5,626 nt of DNA, taken from positions 1 to 5,626 of the forward strand of contig DASYDU010000206.1 in the NCBI GenBank assembly GCA_036499445.1, written 5' to 3'. The stretch is from DASYDU01 sp036499445. Lineage in GTDB: Bacteria; Planctomycetota; Planctomycetia; Pirellulales; Lacipirellulaceae. Made by a program: the position numbers and the translations under genes. The notes beneath the pieces were generated by a model, which had not been told where the DNA came from, ran no database searches, and saw only the letters and a list, made by a program, of their open reading frames with translations. The first letter of the stretch is position 1; every line of letters starts with the position of its first letter. Shown here one piece after another: positions 1 through 5,569 of this stretch.

Positions 1-699
1 TTGAGTGGGCCCAAATCGCCAGAGGCCTATGCGGCCATCAAGACGGCCGACGATCAGGTGCGGGAAGTCTGGGACGAATTGAAGCGGGATTTTCCCGGCA
101 AGGCGACGCTGATTATTGTCTCGGACCACGGATTTTCGCCGATCGAGCACGCAGTTCTACCCAACGTCGTGCTGCGTCAGGCTGGCCTCGTCGAAGCGAC
201 CGGCGACAAGATCACCGGCGGTCCGGTCCACGTCGTCACACAGGGAGGCGCCGCACTAGTCTATGTCGACGACGATGTGCTGGACCGTCCGGCAATGATT
301 GATCAAGTGAAGAGAGCGTTCACCGGGCAGGACGGTGTCGAGAGAGTTGTTAGGGCAGAAGATTTCAAATCCTTCGGCCTTCCCGATCGACAAGCCGACC
401 CGCATGCGCCGGACCTCATTTTATTCTCCAAAGAAGGTTACAATTTCGGCGACACGGCGGCCGGCGACGTTACCTTCGTCGACAAGCCGGAACGCAAGGG
501 AAGCCACGGACACAACGCCGACATCCCAGATTTGCACGCCATGTTCGTCGGCTGGGGCGCGGGCATCAAACCGGGCGCGCAGCTCGGCGAGATCGATAAC
601 CTATCTGTCGCGCCCACGATCGCCAATTTGCTCGGCATCCCGATGCCCGATGTGGACGGCAAGCCCCTCACGACTGCGCTAGCGCCCGACCAGAACTAA
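1..699 (+). CDS. Type I phosphodiesterase / nucleotide pyrophosphatase (alkaline phosphatase superfamily), C-terminal part
   Basis: The reading frame is open to the left edge, so the gene is truncated there; the TTG at base 1 is an internal codon. Numbering from base 1, residues 3-6 (GPKS) fit the segment just after the metal-binding D-x-x-GH-x-x-GP motif of ENPP-type enzymes, so that Asp/His pair should lie just outside the window. SDHGFSP at 41-47 supplies the paired metal ligands Asp42 and His43. GSHGH at 167-171 supplies the late ligand His169. The ending (VAPTIANLLGIPMPDVDGKPL, about 205-225) is the usual family tail. The nucleophile Thr/Ser and first metal ligands are in the missing N-terminal part. 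Members hydrolyse phosphodiester or pyrophosphate bonds with two metal ions, and many are exported; a signal peptide cannot be judged here. The substrate cannot be predicted. It converges with the SulP gene, 13 bp between stops. Confidence 0.88.
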   Translation: MSGPKSPEAYAAIKTADDQVREVWDELKRDFPGKATLIIVSDHGFSPIEHAVLPNVVLRQAGLVEATGDKITGGPVHVVTQGGAALVYVDDDVLDRPAMIDQVKRAFTGQDGVERVVRAEDFKSFGLPDRQADPHAPDLILFSKEGYNFGDTAAGDVTFVDKPERKGSHGHNADIPDLHAMFVGWGAGIKPGAQLGEIDNLSVAPTIANLLGIPMPDVDGKPLTTALAPDQN

Positions 700-712
700 C
701 CTATGAAGGCTA

Positions 713-2407
713 CTACGCTGGCAACTTGACGCACGGGTTGTCGAAGCCGCTATGAATCACCACGGCTCGTTCGAGCGCCGCGTCCAAGTGTGGCTGAAGA
801 TTCTGCCGCCCTAGCAGTTTTGCCAGTTTTGAGCGGTGGATTAGTTCCGCCGGCTGTGCCTGCGCGCCGCAAACCACCAGTGCCCGGCCCGATTTTTGAA
901 GCCGCGCAGCCAGCGCTTCCAAGGCATGGATACCCGTGCCATCGATCGCCGTCATGTAGGTGAGCTTTAGGACGACGATCTGGCCAAACTTCGACGGATC
1001 GGCCGTCGCCCGTTCCAGTTTTTCTGTTGCGCCAAACAGAAATGGGCCGCGAATGCGAACCACGGACACATAAGTGGGGATGTACTTGTCGGTGATGACG
1101 CGAGGCTCGCCGTCGCCAAGGTCGGCGTCGGTGACCGAGGCGACAGTCGTCGTTGAGGAAACGCGATGGATATAGAGCAGGGCTGCCAACACCATGCCCA
1201 CTTCGACTGCGACCGTGAGATCGGCGAACACGGTGAGTCCGAAAGTCGCGGCCCACACCAGCCGATCGGCGCCCGAGAGCCGCAAAATCGAAGGTATCTC
1301 CTGCCACTCGCCCATGCGATAGGAAACGACCATTAGGATCGCGGCAAGCGTCGGGAGCGGAATGTATTTCGCAAGTGGCGCCGCGGCGAGTACGATCACC
1401 AACAGCGTCAGCGAGTGAACGATTCCTGAAACCGGCGACACAGCCCCGGAGCGAATGTTTGTAGCGGTGCGGGCGATCGCGCCGGTGGCCGGGATGCCGC
1501 CAAACAGCGGCGTTGCCAAGTTGGCGATTCCCTGCGCGAACAATTCCACATCCGACTTATGCCGGTCGCCGCTCATGTTGTCAGCCACCACCGCCGATAG
1601 TAGACTTTCGATCGCCGCCAGCATCGCTACCGTGAATGCCGAGGGAAGCAGCGGTCGGATCAGCTCGGCACGAAACTCAGGGATTGCAAATTTGGGCAGA
1701 CCGATCGGAATGCCGCCGAATTTGCTGCCGATCGTCGCGACGTGGATCCCCAAAAACACGCAAGCCACTGTCGTCAGGAAGAGCGCGACAATTGAACCGG
1801 GCAACGTCTTAGTGATGAATGGCCAGAGCAGCACAATCGCCAGTGTCGCTATGGCGATCAACGTCGCCGGTCCGCTGAACGAAGCCGCGCTACTGGCCAG
1901 CGCTTCCATCCGCGACACAAACTCGCTCGGCACCGGATCGACCGCGAGTCCGAAGAAATCCTTGATCTGCGTCGAGGCGATCAGGACCGCGATGCCGTTC
2001 GTAAAGCCGATCGTCACCGAGCGCGGAATGTATCGAACCGCCGATCCCAAACCAGTAACGCCCATGAGTACGAGCATCACGCCGGCCATCATCGTGCACA
2101 TCCAGAGCCCGGGGATTCCAAATTTAGTGACGATGCCGGCGACGATTACGACAAAAGCACCGGTCGGTCCGGCGATCTGGCAGCGAGAACCGCCGAGCGC
2201 CGAGACAATGAAGCCGGCGACGATGGCCGTATAGATGCCCGCTTCAGGCTTCACGCCGGACGAAATGGCAAAGGCCATGGCCAGCGGCAGCGCCACCAAT
2301 CCGACGGTGAGGCCGGCAATCAGATCGGCCACCAACTGCGGCCGCGTGTAGTCGGCGAGCGATTCCCAGAGCTTTGGCACCAGCCGGTGCCCATGCGTCA
2401 TGTTCAT
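713..2407 (-). CDS. SulP family anion permease with C-terminal STAS domain
   Basis: This 564-residue inner-membrane transporter has the normal length and domain order of bacterial SulP (SLC26-type) proteins. A short cytoplasmic N-terminus (1-25) is followed by a hydrophobic multi-span domain (about 26-415) and a STAS domain (about 440-552). The family signature lies at 57-83 (GIYTAIVAG through SRCQIAGPTG). Further family motifs are AIESLLSAVVAD at 265-276 and GGIPATGAIARTATN at 303-317. The STAS core is TAIDGTGIHALEAL at 486-499. Known relatives carry sulfate, bicarbonate or C4-dicarboxylates, usually with Na+ or H+; the sequence does not decide the substrate. No carbonic anhydrase or sulfate-assimilation gene is adjacent. 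ATG at 2405-2407 is chosen as the start; a second ATG two codons on is an alternative. No strong Shine-Dalgarno precedes either. It lies downstream of parB on the same strand but probably has its own promoter. No intrinsic terminator is visible after its stop. Confidence 0.95.
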   Translation of the reverse strand: MNMTHGHRLVPKLWESLADYTRPQLVADLIAGLTVGLVALPLAMAFAISSGVKPEAGIYTAIVAGFIVSALGGSRCQIAGPTGAFVVIVAGIVTKFGIPGLWMCTMMAGVMLVLMGVTGLGSAVRYIPRSVTIGFTNGIAVLIASTQIKDFFGLAVDPVPSEFVSRMEALASSAASFSGPATLIAIATLAIVLLWPFITKTLPGSIVALFLTTVACVFLGIHVATIGSKFGGIPIGLPKFAIPEFRAELIRPLLPSAFTVAMLAAIESLLSAVVADNMSGDRHKSDVELFAQGIANLATPLFGGIPATGAIARTATNIRSGAVSPVSGIVHSLTLLVIVLAAAPLAKYIPLPTLAAILMVVSYRMGEWQEIPSILRLSGADRLVWAATFGLTVFADLTVAVEVGMVLAALLYIHRVSSTTTVASVTDADLGDGEPRVITDKYIPTYVSVVRIRGPFLFGATEKLERATADPSKFGQIVVLKLTYMTAIDGTGIHALEALAARLQKSGRALVVCGAQAQPAELIHRSKLAKLLGRQNLQPHLDAALERAVVIHSGFDNPCVKLPA

Positions 2408-2447
2408 AATGTTGTGCAGCTCGCCGGAGCAATTCGCCTGGGAATCA

Positions 2448-2491
2448 AGCGGTCGGCCAGCGTGCTATCGTAGCGGTCAACGTGAGCGGTC
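2448..2491. repeat. Three direct copies of heptamer AGCGGTC upstream of the SulP gene
   Basis: AGCGGTC occurs at 2448-2454, 2472-2478 and 2485-2491, all in the same orientation, with start-to-start distances of 24 and 13 bp. The two right-hand copies overlap the candidate -10 and -35 elements. This could be a regulator binding site or chance in GC-rich DNA. Confidence 0.35.
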
Positions 2492-2495
2492 GCAA
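2467..2495 (-). promoter_or_regulatory. Candidate promoter for the SulP gene
   Basis: On the minus strand TTGCGA (2490-2495) and TACGAT (2467-2472) are separated by 17 bp, each matching 4 of 6 bases of the sigma-70 consensus. Transcription would start near 2460, giving a leader of about 50 nt. The element sits in the 138-bp gap after parB and overlaps two of three AGCGGTC heptamers. This is a pattern match only. Confidence 0.3.
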
Positions 2496-2545
2496 TCCCG
2501 CCTTGCTTGTCGGCACTCGTCTGATGGTGCGCAAAAGGTGGCCCG

Positions 2546-3526
2546 TCAACCGACGTTTTGGTGCGGGGTGTTAGCAGCCGTAAGCGAGTGCCGCAACCGC
2601 GAGAATTCTTCGTGGCTCTTGAAGTGAATCGTGATTTTGCCGCGGCCTTTGGCGGACTGGCTTAAGTCGACTTTCGTGCCCAGCGCCATCCGTAGTTCTT
2701 GTTCGAGCGACGCGATTTGCTCGTTGCGTGGCCGGGGTACCGGCCGCGAGTTGCCGTCCGCGTCGACGATCCGCAATTGATCGCCGTCCAGCGAGTGGAT
2801 GTGGTTCTGCACGGCTTGCTCGGTCGCCCGAACCGATAGCCCGTCTTTCTTGATCCGCGACGCAAACTGAAGCTGCTCTTGCTCGTCGCCCAGCGGCAAG
2901 AGCGCCCGGGCGTGGCCCTGTGATATCTCGCCGTCGCAAACCATTCGCTTTACATCTGCCGGCAATTCCAATAGCCGTATCAAATTGGCGACTGTCGACC
3001 GATCGATATTCACCCGCGCCGCGATGTCGTCCTGCGTGCATTGATATTGATCGATGTAGCGTTGAAAGGATTCGGCCTTTTCGATCGCGTTAAGATCCTT
3101 TCGCTGCACGTTTTCGACGATGGCGAGCTCGGCCATTTCGCGGTCGTCGACGTTGCGGATCTGCACCGGCACCTGCCGCCAGTCGGCCGCCATCGCCGCC
3201 CGGAGCCGACGCTCGCCGGCGATCAGCTCATAGCGTTCGCCAACCGGCCGCACAACCAGCGGCTGCAAAATGCCGTGCGCGCGAATGCTGTCCGCTAGAT
3301 CGGCGATCTCCGCCTCGTCAAAGGTCTGCCGCGGCTGATAAGGATTGCGTTCGATCACATCGCAGTTAAGCCACGACTGACCGCTTTCGTCGCGCGTCAG
3401 TCTGACATCCTGCGGCAATTCGGAAGCGGCTTCGAATTGAGCGGTTGTCGAATCGGTCGCTGGCTCGTCCCACGAGCGACCCAATAGAGCTTCCAGACCA
3501 CGTCCCAAACGTCGTTCTCTCGACAC
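2546..3526 (-). CDS. parB: Chromosome-partitioning protein ParB (Spo0J/Noc family CTPase)
   Basis: This 326-residue protein has all domains of a chromosomal ParB. RLGRGLEALLG at 6-16 is the N-terminal motif that contacts and stimulates ParA. The ParB/Srx-fold CTP-binding domain includes NPYQPR (61-66), GILQPLVVRP (85-94), GERRLRA (104-110) and ENVQRKDLNAIEKAESF (138-154). A helix-turn-helix parS-binding domain follows at about 164-189 (TQDDIAARVNIDRSTVANLI and on). EISQGHARALLPL (200-212) is the next conserved block. A variable linker (about 241-275) leads to the dimerisation domain, GRGKITIHFKSHEEFSRL (294-311). ParB loads at parS as a CTP-bound clamp, slides onto flanking DNA and recruits ParA or SMC. 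Start is GTG (3524-3526), supported by GGGAGGA 7 nt upstream. Five parS sites lie 303-517 bp upstream of this start, which suggests autoregulation. No parA is adjacent; the intact N-terminal motif argues that one exists elsewhere. Confidence 0.97.
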   Translation of the reverse strand: MSRERRLGRGLEALLGRSWDEPATDSTTAQFEAASELPQDVRLTRDESGQSWLNCDVIERNPYQPRQTFDEAEIADLADSIRAHGILQPLVVRPVGERYELIAGERRLRAAMAADWRQVPVQIRNVDDREMAELAIVENVQRKDLNAIEKAESFQRYIDQYQCTQDDIAARVNIDRSTVANLIRLLELPADVKRMVCDGEISQGHARALLPLGDEQEQLQFASRIKKDGLSVRATEQAVQNHIHSLDGDQLRIVDADGNSRPVPRPRNEQIASLEQELRMALGTKVDLSQSAKGRGKITIHFKSHEEFSRLRHSLTAANTPHQNVG

Positions 3527-3533
3527 GGCCCAA

Positions 3534-3540
3534 TCCTCCC
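3534..3540 (-). promoter_or_regulatory. Shine-Dalgarno site of parB
   Basis: The minus strand reads GGGAGGA ending 7 nt before the GTG codon at 3524-3526. This strong site fixes the non-ATG start of parB. Confidence 0.8.
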
Positions 3541-3827
3541 TGATTGCGTGTTCGCGTCCGGCGGCTACCCTAGCCTGCCAGCCGCGATGCTTCTGTCCCG
3601 ACGCATCCTTGCTGGGACATGTTGGATGGCAGAACGACTGCAGTCATTGACTGCAGTCTGGCGGTTCGTATTTAGTTCGACCGCCGAGTTGTCATCGGCA
3701 AATCGGCGGCCGCGTGTGCGGTCCAAAACGTGTCGCTGTACAAAGTCAAGCGTGCCAGCGGCGGCCCGGATCGATCGCGGGAACGGATCTAAGCCATTGG
3801 CAATGGCGTTTGCATTTACAGCACAAC
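3541..3827. other. parB leader / upstream control region without a credible gene
   Basis: No protein-like reading frame is visible here. The stretch holds several short dyads. TGTCCC (3594-3599) pairs with GGGACA (3614-3619). A twin palindrome lies at 3636-3658. GGCGGT (3660-3665) pairs with ACCGCC (3680-3685). GCCATT (3793-3798) pairs with AATGGC (3802-3807) across a 3-base loop. A weak promoter-like pair on the minus strand is ATGACA (3690-3695, 5 of 6 matches) with TAAATA (3669-3674), but the spacer is only 15 bp. The parB transcript probably starts in this region, so some dyads may be operators and others leader hairpins. Confidence 0.5.
3636..3658. repeat. Twin palindrome: two copies of GACTGCAGTC separated by ATT
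   Basis: GACTGCAGTC occurs at 3636-3645 and again at 3649-3658. Each copy is a perfect 10-bp palindrome, so the two can also pair with each other as a 10-bp stem with a 3-base loop. It sits about 110 bp upstream of the parB start. No T-tract follows on either strand, so it is unlikely to be an intrinsic terminator. A double operator or a leader hairpin are the two obvious readings. Confidence 0.85.
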
Positions 3828-3843
3828 CGTTCCACGTGAAACA
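3828..3843 (+). promoter_or_regulatory. parS: parS site 1 (hybrid half-sites)
   Basis: The 14-bp core GTTCCACGTGAAAC spans 3829-3842. It differs from the canonical site at one base in the left half. Its 16-bp form starts with C and ends with A. Confidence 0.93.
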
Positions 3844-3868
3844 TTTGGTAGCCGGTACGCAGCCCGCC

Positions 3869-3884
3869 TGTTTCACGTGGAACG
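3869..3884 (-). promoter_or_regulatory. parS: parS site 2 (reverse complement of site 1)
   Basis: The core GTTTCACGTGGAAC spans 3870-3883. All 16 bases are the exact reverse complement of site 1, so sites 1 and 2 form an inverted pair with canonical halves facing each other. Confidence 0.93.
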
Positions 3885-3926
3885 TCCAGAGCGCGGCCTT
3901 GTCGCAGACAGCGGCACTCGTGCAAA

Positions 3927-3942
3927 CGTTCCACGTGAAACA
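3927..3942 (+). promoter_or_regulatory. parS: parS site 3 (identical to site 1)
   Basis: The core GTTCCACGTGAAAC spans 3928-3941. All 16 bases equal site 1, displaced by exactly 99 bp. Confidence 0.93.
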
Positions 3943-3967
3943 CTTCGCCGCGCTTCCGCAAAATTCG

Positions 3968-3983
3968 CGTTTCACGTGGAACG
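3968..3983 (-). promoter_or_regulatory. parS: parS site 4 (same core as site 2)
   Basis: The core GTTTCACGTGGAAC spans 3969-3982, displaced by exactly 99 bp from site 2. Only the first flanking base differs (C instead of T). Confidence 0.93.
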
Positions 3984-4023
3984 CGCAAAACGAGTCCGTA
4001 GCACGACCGGCCCGAACAACGTA

Positions 4024-4043
4024 GCCGTTTCACGTGAAACGGC
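4024..4043. promoter_or_regulatory. parS: parS site 5 (perfect canonical core in a 20-bp palindrome)
   Basis: The core GTTTCACGTGAAAC spans 4027-4040 and matches the consensus fully. Symmetry continues 3 bp on each side (GCC and GGC), giving a perfect 20-bp palindrome. It is displaced by 99 bp from site 3 and lies 78 bp from the end of the DUF1015 gene. Confidence 0.95.
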
Positions 4044-4061
4044 AAAACGGTCAAGGGCTGA

Positions 4062-4123
4062 GAGAGTCGAGGTTCGAGAGCCCAGAATTCCGGCTCTCGA
4101 CTCTCCGTTCCTGACTCTCGACT
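4062..4123. repeat. GAGAGTCGAG-type inverted and direct repeats after the DUF1015 gene
   Basis: TCGAGAGCC (4074-4082) pairs with GGCTCTCGA (4092-4100), a 9-bp stem with a 9-base loop. GAGAGTCGAG (4062-4071) pairs alternatively with CTCGACTCTC (4096-4105), and CTCTCGACT occurs directly repeated at 4094-4102 and 4115-4123, the last overlapping the DUF1015 stop codon. The hairpin lies just past the end of DUF1015 on the minus strand, so it might stabilise the 3' end or slow transcription. No T-tract follows it, so an ordinary intrinsic terminator is not supported. Confidence 0.6.
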
Positions 4124-5474
4124 ACTCGAGCGGATTGATCACCAGCCCACTGAGCAGCTTCGGATAGAAATACGTGCTCTTGGCGGGCATCCGCTCGCCA
4201 TGGCTCGAGATTGTCCGGATGTGTTCGACCGTGGCGGGCATCACCAGGGCCGCGAGCTCGAAATGGCCCCCGCTTCCCTGCTGACCCGTCGCGTCGCGGC
4301 CCGCGGCATCGCCTTCCTTCAAGTCGCGAACTACTTCGTCAATGTCGCGGACATACTTGGGTGCGGGCAATTTAGCTCCATCGAGCAGCGTATCCACCAC
4401 AAGCCGGTGCAAGATGCTCACACCCAAGCCTTGCCAATCCGCCGAATGGTCCGCCGCGACCTGGGCCATCCGCTCTCGGCCGGCGTCGGTCAAATGGGCA
4501 ACCGTCCACCGGTCGTCGGCCGCCGTGTATAGACCCAGTGTCGCTTGGCTGCCTTCAACTTCGATCTCCTCCCAAAATGAGCGAGCGCGATCCGGTCCGC
4601 TGCCGGCTAGCGCCGTGTTAAAACACTCGCCGAGTCGCTCGCCAAGCTGATCCGACGTTAGCGGCGCGAGACCGCGGATAAGGCGATGCGTGGCGAGCAC
4701 GAGCATGCCCGGATCGCTCATTGAGACGCACATCATCAAAACGTGATTCGCGGGCTGCTCGGGCGGAAGCCTGCCGCCATGGGCCGCCGCCATTTCATCG
4801 CGAAGCGTGCAGGCCGTTTCGTAGCGGTGATGCCCGTCGGCGATGTAGATTGGCCGGTCACCGATCGCACCGATCACTTCCGTGATCACGCTGATATCCT
4901 TCACTGGCCAGATGCGATGGACGACGCCCAAATGGTCGGTCGCCTCGAGCGGCGCCACGCCGGCAATTGCTGCTTCCAGCGCGTTCTGGGCCTTGTTTCC
5001 AGCGTCGGGATAGAGCCCGAAGATCTGGCTCAAATTCGCCTTACACGCGCTCCACAGCTTTAGCCGGTCGGCCTTCGCGCTGCCATGCGTTTCCTCGTGC
5101 GGGTAGATACTGCCTTCGCCAAACCGCTCTAGCCGCACTCGGCACATGAAGCCGCGCCGCGTGTGCTGCACGCCCCCCTCACTGAACACCTGGTGATAAA
5201 CGTAGATCGCCGGATCAGCTTCGGTGAACAACACGCCCTCGCGCTGCCATAGCCGCAACAACCGGGCCGCGCGTGTGTAGCGGTTGTTGTGTTCATCATC
5301 GCCCGGCTCGTCCTTATTGAGAATCAGCCGCACGACGTTCGAAGGATGCTTCGCATAGAGCGCATTCTGCAACTGGGCGTCGATCACGTCATACGGCGGC
5401 GCCACCACATTGCTTAGCGAGCCGACGTGGCCGAGGTCGTAACGAATGCCGCGAAAGGCAGAAATGTCAGGCAT
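4122..5474 (-). CDS. DUF1015 family protein (COG4198-like), function unknown
   Basis: This 450-residue, apparently soluble protein has no signal peptide or membrane segment. It matches the DUF1015 family along its length. The start MPDISAFRGIRYD is typical, followed by VVAPPYDVI (23-31) and HPSNVVRLI (43-51). YPHEETH (124-130) and ADGHHRYET (212-220) hold conserved His and acidic residues that look like a catalytic or metal-binding site. MPAKSTYFYPKLLSGLV (429-445) is the family's closing motif. A Gly-rich stretch at about 388-403 looks like a surface loop. I know of no activity I can assign with confidence. ATG at 5472-5474 is chosen because family similarity begins there; the frame extends 27 codons upstream to a TTG, but that stretch crosses the ahcY terminator. 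No strong Shine-Dalgarno is visible. The gene follows ahcY on the same strand, and the parS array lies just beyond its stop. Confidence 0.92.
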   Translation of the reverse strand: MPDISAFRGIRYDLGHVGSLSNVVAPPYDVIDAQLQNALYAKHPSNVVRLILNKDEPGDDEHNNRYTRAARLLRLWQREGVLFTEADPAIYVYHQVFSEGGVQHTRRGFMCRVRLERFGEGSIYPHEETHGSAKADRLKLWSACKANLSQIFGLYPDAGNKAQNALEAAIAGVAPLEATDHLGVVHRIWPVKDISVITEVIGAIGDRPIYIADGHHRYETACTLRDEMAAAHGGRLPPEQPANHVLMMCVSMSDPGMLVLATHRLIRGLAPLTSDQLGERLGECFNTALAGSGPDRARSFWEEIEVEGSQATLGLYTAADDRWTVAHLTDAGRERMAQVAADHSADWQGLGVSILHRLVVDTLLDGAKLPAPKYVRDIDEVVRDLKEGDAAGRDATGQQGSGGHFELAALVMPATVEHIRTISSHGERMPAKSTYFYPKLLSGLVINPLE

Positions 5475-5497
5475 GCCAATTAAGAACCTAGGTTGCC

Positions 5498-5535
5498 AAT
5501 AAAAAACAGGCTCCGAGAATTGTTCCCGGAGCCTG
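5498..5535 (-). terminator. Intrinsic terminator downstream of ahcY
   Basis: On the minus strand CAGGCTCCG (5527-5535) pairs perfectly with CGGAGCCTG (5507-5515). The stem extends inward by a G-U pair, a G-C pair and two A-T pairs to a 3-base loop. It is followed at once by six T residues (5501-5506). The hairpin begins 34 nt after the ahcY stop codon. This is a textbook rho-independent terminator. Confidence 0.93.
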
Positions 5536-5548
5536 AGTATGTTGTCAA
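5519..5548 (-). promoter_or_regulatory. Candidate promoter for the DUF1015 gene, overlapping the ahcY terminator
   Basis: The minus strand carries a perfect TTGACA (5543-5548), then 18 bp, then AACAAT (5519-5524, 4 of 6 matches to TATAAT). Transcription would start near 5512, inside the second arm of the terminator stem. The new transcript would then lack the full hairpin and escape termination. Only 26 bp separate the T-tract from the DUF1015 start, so a separate promoter has little other room. Confidence 0.4.
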
Positions 5549-5569
5549 ACCCCAATCGAACTGAGCGAT

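Larger units (their letters stand above)
3828..4041. repeat. parS: Array of five parS centromere sites with 41/58-bp phasing
   Basis: Five 14-bp sites match the bacterial parS consensus GTTTCACGTGAAAC with at most one substitution. Their CACGTG cores are centred at 3835.5, 3876.5, 3934.5, 3975.5 and 4033.5, so spacings are exactly 41, 58, 41 and 58 bp (period 99 bp). Sites 1 and 3 read GTTCC on the left and GAAAC on the right; sites 2 and 4 are their reverse complement; site 5 is symmetric. Position-by-position comparison of equivalent spacers gives 11 of 26 and 19 of 44 matches, so the spacers have diverged far more than the sites. The known role of parS is to nucleate ParB clamps for origin segregation. 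The location between DUF1015 and parB, upstream of parB, also suits autorepression. Confidence 0.95.

Noticed and set aside
1..3. TTG as the real start of the phosphodiesterase
   Set aside because: The conserved N-terminal catalytic half would be missing, and residues 3-6 fit the middle of a known motif. The gene is cut by the window edge.
1455..2234. Long plus-strand open frame (259 codons) opposite the SulP gene
   Set aside because: It is antisense to a well-supported membrane transporter, has no recognisable domain, and is expected by chance in GC-rich DNA.
2400..2627. Plus-strand frame of 75 codons across the SulP-parB gap
   Set aside because: It overlaps the ends of two well-supported genes on the other strand and has no recognisable protein features.
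3541..3827. Degraded parA gene between parB and parS
   Set aside because: No Walker-type motif or other ParA-like peptide is visible in any frame of this stretch.
3828..4041. CRISPR-like array, because short repeats are regularly spaced
   Set aside because: The repeats are 14-bp palindromes that alternate in orientation with alternating 26- and 44-bp gaps. They match the parS consensus and lie beside parB; no cas gene is present.
3541..4121. Replication origin near the parS array
   Set aside because: Chromosomal parS sites often lie near oriC, but I see no DnaA-box cluster, AT-rich unwinding region or dnaA/dnaN/gidB gene here. An origin outside the window remains possible.
3548..4167. Several overlapping open frames on both strands across the parS region (96 to 158 codons)
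   Set aside because: They run through the parS sites in different frames and owe their repeated FHVK, FHVE and VPRET peptides to those sites. None resembles a known protein or has a good start signal.
5475..5555. 27-codon N-terminal extension of the DUF1015 protein from a TTG codon
   Set aside because: The extension reads through the terminator hairpin and T-tract of ahcY. Family similarity starts at the ATG at 5472-5474.
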